From contig NZ_JACJJP010000021.1 of the NCBI RefSeq assembly GCF_016900095.1, positions 1-55,511 of the forward strand: 55,511 nt of DNA, read 5' to 3'. This stretch comes from Gemmiger formicilis (lineage in GTDB: Bacteria > Bacillota > Clostridia > Oscillospirales > Ruminococcaceae). Of this stretch, positions 51,656-55,511 are shown one piece after another. Position 1 is the first letter of the stretch; every line of letters starts with the position of its first letter. Both the position numbers and the translations under genes were made by a program. The notes under the pieces were generated by a model. The model did no database searches. It was given only the letters and a program-made list of their open reading frames with translations, and was not told the origin of the DNA.

Positions 51656-52741
51656 TTACCCTTCGGCCTTCAGCCGTTCCAGGGCCTCCTTGCAGGCAGG
51701 AAAATCCCACAGCGGCCGGCAGCGTTCGTCCTGGGCCAGCTCCCGTGCCGCCAGGCGGTACATCTCCCGCACCGAGCCCTGGGGCGCTTCGGCGGGCCGG
51801 GCGGGAAGACCCGGGGCAAACAGGTCGGGGTCCGGCAGATGAACGGGAGCCAGTATGCTGTCCACATACCGTACAAAGCAGGCGGCGGCCCGTTCGGTGT
51901 CACCCTGCTCCAGATACAGTTCCAGCAGCAGCCCGTCACTCATGTCTGACAGGCCGAAGGCCTGGGTCACCGCCCGGTAAGCGGCACACACCTTGTGGCG
52001 CTTGGCTGTTTCGGGCAGCAGTTTGGGATTGGTCATGGTCACCAGGGCGGAAATGACCTGGCACACCGACCGGTACAGCTGCTGTTGGGTCAGTTCCAGG
52101 GCCTTCTCCGGCCGGTCGGTTTTCAGGTAATAAAGGGGCCACAGACCGGATGGGTCCCCCGTTCGCTCGGGCAGTTCCTTCAGCAGGGCGGCGCCCTGTT
52201 CCGGGTCACCGTCGGCCATTTCCATGGCGGCCAGGCTGATGGTGGCTCCTTGCCAGTAGGCGGCGTTGCCGGTGTCCCGCACCTGGCGCAGCAAAGTGCG
52301 CTTGCGGTCCTTCCATTCCTGTTGCAGGGACGGTTCCGCGGTGGGGAAAAACAGCCGGAAGGAATCATAAGCCGCGGCGGCATTATACTGTAAGCAGGTG
52401 CAGTTGGGATACTGGTGCAGAAGGTCGGTCAGCTGCCTGTGGACCGCGGCCAGGGTGTCGGGGCCGCCGTGCAGGGCCTGGTCCAGCAGGGCGTTCATCC
52501 GGGCGGTGACTTCTTCATCGGAAAGGGTCTGTTCAAATTGCAGCAGGGTGTCCACGTTGGTGTCCAGCGCCCGGGCCAGGGGGCAGAGCAGGGCGATGTC
52601 CGGGCAGGAACTGCCGGTCTCCCATTTGCTCACCGCCGGGGCGGAAACGCCCACCCGGGCAGCCAGCTGTTCCTGGGTCATACCTCTGGCTTTGCGCAGG
52701 GCGGCGATGTTGCCGCCCAGAGTGCGGGAAATGGCTTCCAT
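51656..52741 (-). CDS. XRE regulator with C-terminal helical repeat domain
   Basis: This 361-aa protein has an N-terminal helix-turn-helix (LRKARGMTQEQLAARVGVSAPAVSKWETG, about 15-43). About 280 residues of TPR-like helices follow (QYNAAAAYDSF, AAMEMADGDPEQGAALL, LELYLEQGDTERAAACF). Such two-part regulators often sense peptides or ligands. It stands alone, with its own terminator, and is divergent from the alpha/beta hydrolase. Confidence 0.85.
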   Translation of the reverse strand: MEAISRTLGGNIAALRKARGMTQEQLAARVGVSAPAVSKWETGSSCPDIALLCPLARALDTNVDTLLQFEQTLSDEEVTARMNALLDQALHGGPDTLAAVHRQLTDLLHQYPNCTCLQYNAAAAYDSFRLFFPTAEPSLQQEWKDRKRTLLRQVRDTGNAAYWQGATISLAAMEMADGDPEQGAALLKELPERTGDPSGLWPLYYLKTDRPEKALELTQQQLYRSVCQVISALVTMTNPKLLPETAKRHKVCAAYRAVTQAFGLSDMSDGLLLELYLEQGDTERAAACFVRYVDSILAPVHLPDPDLFAPGLPARPAEAPQGSVREMYRLAARELAQDERCRPLWDFPACKEALERLKAEG

Positions 52742-52879
52742 CAGGATAATACCTCTCTTTGTCTGGATTCAGCGTCCCGGGGGCTGTATCTGTATTGTAC
52801 CCCACAATCCGTCCCCCTCACAAGAGAGGCGTTGTTAAGCGCCGGGCAGGTTTTTGTAACCGGTGTTCAGGTGGGGCGG

Positions 52880-52908
52880 TTGACGGCGGAAACAAGAATT
52901 CCTATACT
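52880..52908 (+). promoter_or_regulatory. promoter of the alpha/beta hydrolase
   Basis: TTGACG (52880-52885) and TATACT (52903-52908) have a 17-bp spacer, 40 bp before the start codon. Confidence 0.75.
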
Positions 52909-52948
52909 TACAGATAGAAATACAAGGGAAAGCACAGGTGAATGGTGA

Positions 52949-53671
52949 ATGCAAGAGAAGAAGACAGGCAAGCGCAGAGCCCTGCGGGTGCTGGGTGTGG
53001 TGCTGGCGGTGCTGGCCCTGCTGGCGGGGGCCTTTTTGTGGTATGTGTCCGACTACTACCGGGCCGAGGACGTGGCCCTGGCGGTGATGAACGACGGCAG
53101 CGGCATCACGGTGCAGGACAATCTGACCATCTTGGCGCCGTCGGTGCCGGGGGATACGGCCCTGATCTTTTACCCCGGGGCCAAGGTGGAAGGAAACGCC
53201 TACCTGCCGTTGCTGGACAAAATCCGGCAGACCGGGGTGACCTGCATTCTGGTGAACATGCCCTTTCACATGGCCATTTTTGATGCGGATGCCGCCACGG
53301 ATGTGATGGCCGATTTCCCGCAGTACAGCCACTGGTATATCGCCGGGCATTCCATGGGCGGGGCCATGGCTTCCCAGTTTGCCGCCGACCACCCGGAGGC
53401 GGTGGACGGCCTGATTCTGCTGGGCGCCTACATTTACGGCGACTATCCCCCCGCCGATACTCTGACGGTGTACGGTTCGCTGAACCAGAGTGTGGAGGAC
53501 AAACTGGACTACACCGAAAACGTGGTGGAAATTCAGGGCGGCAACCACGCCCAGTTCGGCAACTACGGCCCCCAGAAAGGGGACGCACCGGCCGCCATCT
53601 CCGCCGAAGAGCAGCAGACCCAGACGGTGGACGCCATTGAAAGCTTTATCCGGCAGCGGCAAGCCGCCTGA
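52949..53671 (+). CDS. membrane-anchored alpha/beta hydrolase
   Basis: This 240-aa protein has an N-terminal membrane segment (ALRVLGVVLAVLALLAGAFLW, about 11-31) that places the enzyme outside. The fold shows LIFYPGAKVEGNAYLPLL, the nucleophile elbow AGHSMGG (Ser at about 135) and a late GGNHAQFG with the catalytic His. It is an esterase/lipase-like hydrolase of unknown substrate. Confidence 0.88.
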   Translation: MQEKKTGKRRALRVLGVVLAVLALLAGAFLWYVSDYYRAEDVALAVMNDGSGITVQDNLTILAPSVPGDTALIFYPGAKVEGNAYLPLLDKIRQTGVTCILVNMPFHMAIFDADAATDVMADFPQYSHWYIAGHSMGGAMASQFAADHPEAVDGLILLGAYIYGDYPPADTLTVYGSLNQSVEDKLDYTENVVEIQGGNHAQFGNYGPQKGDAPAAISAEEQQTQTVDAIESFIRQRQAA

Positions 53672-53676
53672 AACCG

Positions 53677-53717
53677 AAAGCCCCGTATCTTTCCCAGGGA
53701 AAGATACGGGGCTTTTT
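53677..53717. terminator. bidirectional terminator
   Basis: A long, near-perfect stem (53677-53694 with 53698-53715) has T runs on both strands. It serves the convergent hydrolase and flavin-reductase genes. Confidence 0.88.
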
Positions 53718-53727
53718 GCGGTTGGAA

Positions 53728-54288
53728 TTACTTCAGGGCGGCGCCATCCCGGAAGGCGTTGCCCACCTTTTCGCCCAGCTTGCGGTAGGCGTTGTGGATG
53801 GGATCAAAGGTGATGGGTTGCAGCTTGTCCGGGTCGATTTTGCCGGCTGCGTCCAGCACCGCCTCGTCGGCGCTGACGTTGACGATCTCGCCCACCAGGC
53901 GGCAGGTTTCGGGATCATAGCTCACCAGGCGGCATTCCACCGCCATGGGCAGCTCGTCAATGAGGGGGGCGTCCACAAATTCCGATTTGGTGGTGTGCCA
54001 GCCGGTCTTTTCCAGCTTGTTGGGTTCGGTGTTGCCCGAAGCAATGCCCACATAGTCGCAGGGAACCAGCTGGTCGGCGGTGGCCATGCTGACCGTAAAG
54101 GCCTTGCGGGCCAGGATGTTGGCGGTGGTCTTGTGCCCGGCGCCCAGGCAGATGGACAGCTGGGTGTCGTCACTGATGCCGCCCCAGGCCGCGTTCATGG
54201 CGTCGGGGGTGCCGTCCTCCTCATAGGTGGCAATGATAAAAACCGGCTGGGGATAGGTCCAGGGTTTGGCTCCGAAATTCTTCCGCAT
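53728..54288 (-). CDS. flavin reductase / flavoredoxin family protein
   Basis: This 186-aa FMN-binding split-barrel protein starts at ATG 54288 after AGGAGG. The N-terminal PQPVFIIATYEEDGTPDAMNAAWGG and SICLGAGHKTTANILARKAFTVSMA segments are typical of the flavoredoxin group that binds FMN. It probably passes electrons between a reductant and a redox partner. It is a single gene with its own terminator. Confidence 0.92.
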   Translation of the reverse strand: MRKNFGAKPWTYPQPVFIIATYEEDGTPDAMNAAWGGISDDTQLSICLGAGHKTTANILARKAFTVSMATADQLVPCDYVGIASGNTEPNKLEKTGWHTTKSEFVDAPLIDELPMAVECRLVSYDPETCRLVGEIVNVSADEAVLDAAGKIDPDKLQPITFDPIHNAYRKLGEKVGNAFRDGAALK

Positions 54289-54376
54289 TGTGCATACCTC
54301 CTGTTCTGCGGTTCCAAGGGGCACAAAGGCCCCTTTTCTCCATTGTACCACAGGGGGAAAGCCTGGGGCAGAGAAA

Positions 54377-55511
54377 TTACACCCAGTATATGGCTACCTC
54401 GGCGTTCTCAAACACCGGATGTTTGCCCGGGGGCAGACGGCCCGGCCAGCGCTTGGCCCACACCAGGCAGGTCACGCCCTCGCGGCGGCAGAGAACTTCC
54501 CGCTCGTCGGCAGGGGTGGCGGGGTCAAACACCGCGGCCACCACCGCCCGGCGGTGTTCCACCTCATCGGCGGGCACGCCCATGTTGCTCATGGCGTAGG
54601 TCCAGCCTTCCATATAGCATTGGGCGCCGGAAAAGGCGGTGTACACGTTGGAAATGCCGTCCTGGTTGTCAGGATCGGGCAGGCCGCTGGTGCGGTTGGT
54701 CAGAAACACCGCCCCCGCGGGCAGGTTGTCCCGCAGCCATTGCCCGGCCTGTTCATCGCAGGCGGTGACGGCGGCGGGGGTGAAAGCCCCGACCTCCGGC
54801 AGGGTGGAAAGCACGGCCAGTCCCTTGCTGCCCAGGGCCAAAACCATGCACAGGGCGGTGACCAGCCCCACGCATCCGGCCCCCAGGGTGAGCAGGGGCG
54901 GGTGTTTGGCCCGGCGCAGCCGGGGCAGCTGTCCGGCGGCCAGAATACTCATGCACAGCATACCGAACAGCCCGAAATACACCTGGCTGGAACTTTCGTG
55001 CCGGAAAAGGTGATAGGCCAGAAATCCCCCGATGGTCCCGGCATGCAGCGCCAGCCGGGCCACGTCCAGCCGGGGCAGATGGCGCAGGGCGCGGGGCAGT
55101 CCCCGGGCCCACAGACAGAACTGGAAGGGGCAGAAGAAAAAGACGTTGGCCACCCCGATGCCCACCAGCCACAGATACCCGGTGCCGGGCAGCAGCCGGC
55201 AAAGGCGGTCGGCCAGGGGCTCCAGGCGGGCGTAGGTCAGGGTATCCCGCAAAGAAAAGACCGAAAACTGCATGCTGGTGCCGGTCCCGGCGGCGTACAG
55301 CAGGGAATAGACCAGGGCGAACAGCCCGCCCAGCAGCACCGGAAAGGCCAGCGCCCGGAGCACCCGTGCTTTGCTGAACAGCACGGTCATCACCACAGCC
55401 GCGGCGCAGGCGCACAGGGCCAGGGCGGCTTCGGGGCCTTTGGCCACCGCAAACAGGGCGAAGGCCAGAAGACACAACCCCCACAGCCCCACGCCGCCCC
55501 CGAACCGTTCC
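54377..55511 (-). CDS. C-terminal part of a polytopic membrane protein (partial)
   Basis: The frame is open to the right edge of the window, so the N-terminus is missing. At least eight hydrophobic segments are followed by a soluble domain (EQAGQWLRDNLPAGAVFLTNR..., CYMEGWTYAMSN) of about 120 residues. This layout resembles GT-C-type membrane glycosyltransferases, in which a soluble C-terminal domain follows many helices, but no catalytic motif is in view. The call is tentative. Confidence 0.6.
   Translation of the reverse strand, partial: ERFGGGVGLWGLCLLAFALFAVAKGPEAALALCACAAAVVMTVLFSKARVLRALAFPVLLGGLFALVYSLLYAAGTGTSMQFSVFSLRDTLTYARLEPLADRLCRLLPGTGYLWLVGIGVANVFFFCPFQFCLWARGLPRALRHLPRLDVARLALHAGTIGGFLAYHLFRHESSSQVYFGLFGMLCMSILAAGQLPRLRRAKHPPLLTLGAGCVGLVTALCMVLALGSKGLAVLSTLPEVGAFTPAAVTACDEQAGQWLRDNLPAGAVFLTNRTSGLPDPDNQDGISNVYTAFSGAQCYMEGWTYAMSNMGVPADEVEHRRAVVAAVFDPATPADEREVLCRREGVTCLVWAKRWPGRLPPGKHPVFENAEVAIYWV

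Noticed and set aside
1-55511. tRNA, rRNA or CRISPR array
   Set aside because: No cloverleaf-like segment, rRNA signature or regularly spaced identical repeat was seen on either strand by reading; no search tool was run.

Overview
The window looks like a chromosome segment from a GC-rich gut clostridium. The lineage is inferred to be Oscillospiraceae/Ruminococcaceae (Gemmiger, Subdoligranulum or Faecalibacterium-like), from GC-rich housekeeping genes, an AmmeMemoRadiSam pair, a sporulation sigma-K gene and several Gram-positive accessory elements. Two separate site-specific insertions dominate it, each splitting or capturing a core gene.

Left core (1-4047): a partial minus-strand gene, a large Sel1-repeat protein, an unknown protein and glyceraldehyde-3-phosphate dehydrogenase (gap). 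A 6,504-bp integrative element sits in the 3' end of gap, bounded by a perfect 106-bp direct repeat (3942-4047 and 10446-10551) covering the last 27 codons, the stop codon and 22 bp beyond. It carries a tyrosine integrase whose ribosome binding site lies inside a terminator hairpin, a possible small-RNA cassette with two consensus promoters, an HNH endonuclease, a P-loop helicase-like protein, two related membrane-anchored proteins (one with Ltp-type superinfection-exclusion repeats) and a serine resolvase with a palindromic operator or res-like site.

Middle core (10552-13215): the native gap terminator, a small XRE repressor with its operator, an AGCS amino-acid symporter, and the 3' half of sigK.

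Skin-like element (13214-42070, 28,855 bp): sigK is split. Its 3' half (12844-13215) abuts a 606-aa large serine recombinase. Its 5' half, including a hydrophobic pro-sequence, is at 42068-42406. Joining the halves at the shared AA dinucleotide restores a 235-codon sigma-K frame, and the excised circle would carry a perfect 10-bp inverted repeat around AA, as expected for a serine-recombinase attP. Cargo includes nested IS21 elements, a VanZ-like protein, a ten-gene AT-rich exopolysaccharide operon (Wzx, Wzy, four glycosyltransferases, pyruvyl transferase, acetyltransferase, MenD-like enzyme, SDR), a plasmid-like sigma/XRE/primase/MobV module, and an SGNH hydrolase/rhodanese pair.

Right core (42071-55511): AmrS and an AmrB-AmrA fusion, an aminoacyl-tRNA deacylase, a methyltransferase, and a defence locus. 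That locus has a nuclease-methylase fusion, a specificity subunit and a frameshifted DGNHR plus TIR/deoxyribosyltransferase-like protein. An XRE regulator, an alpha/beta hydrolase, a flavin reductase and a partial membrane protein follow. No tRNA, rRNA or CRISPR array was seen.
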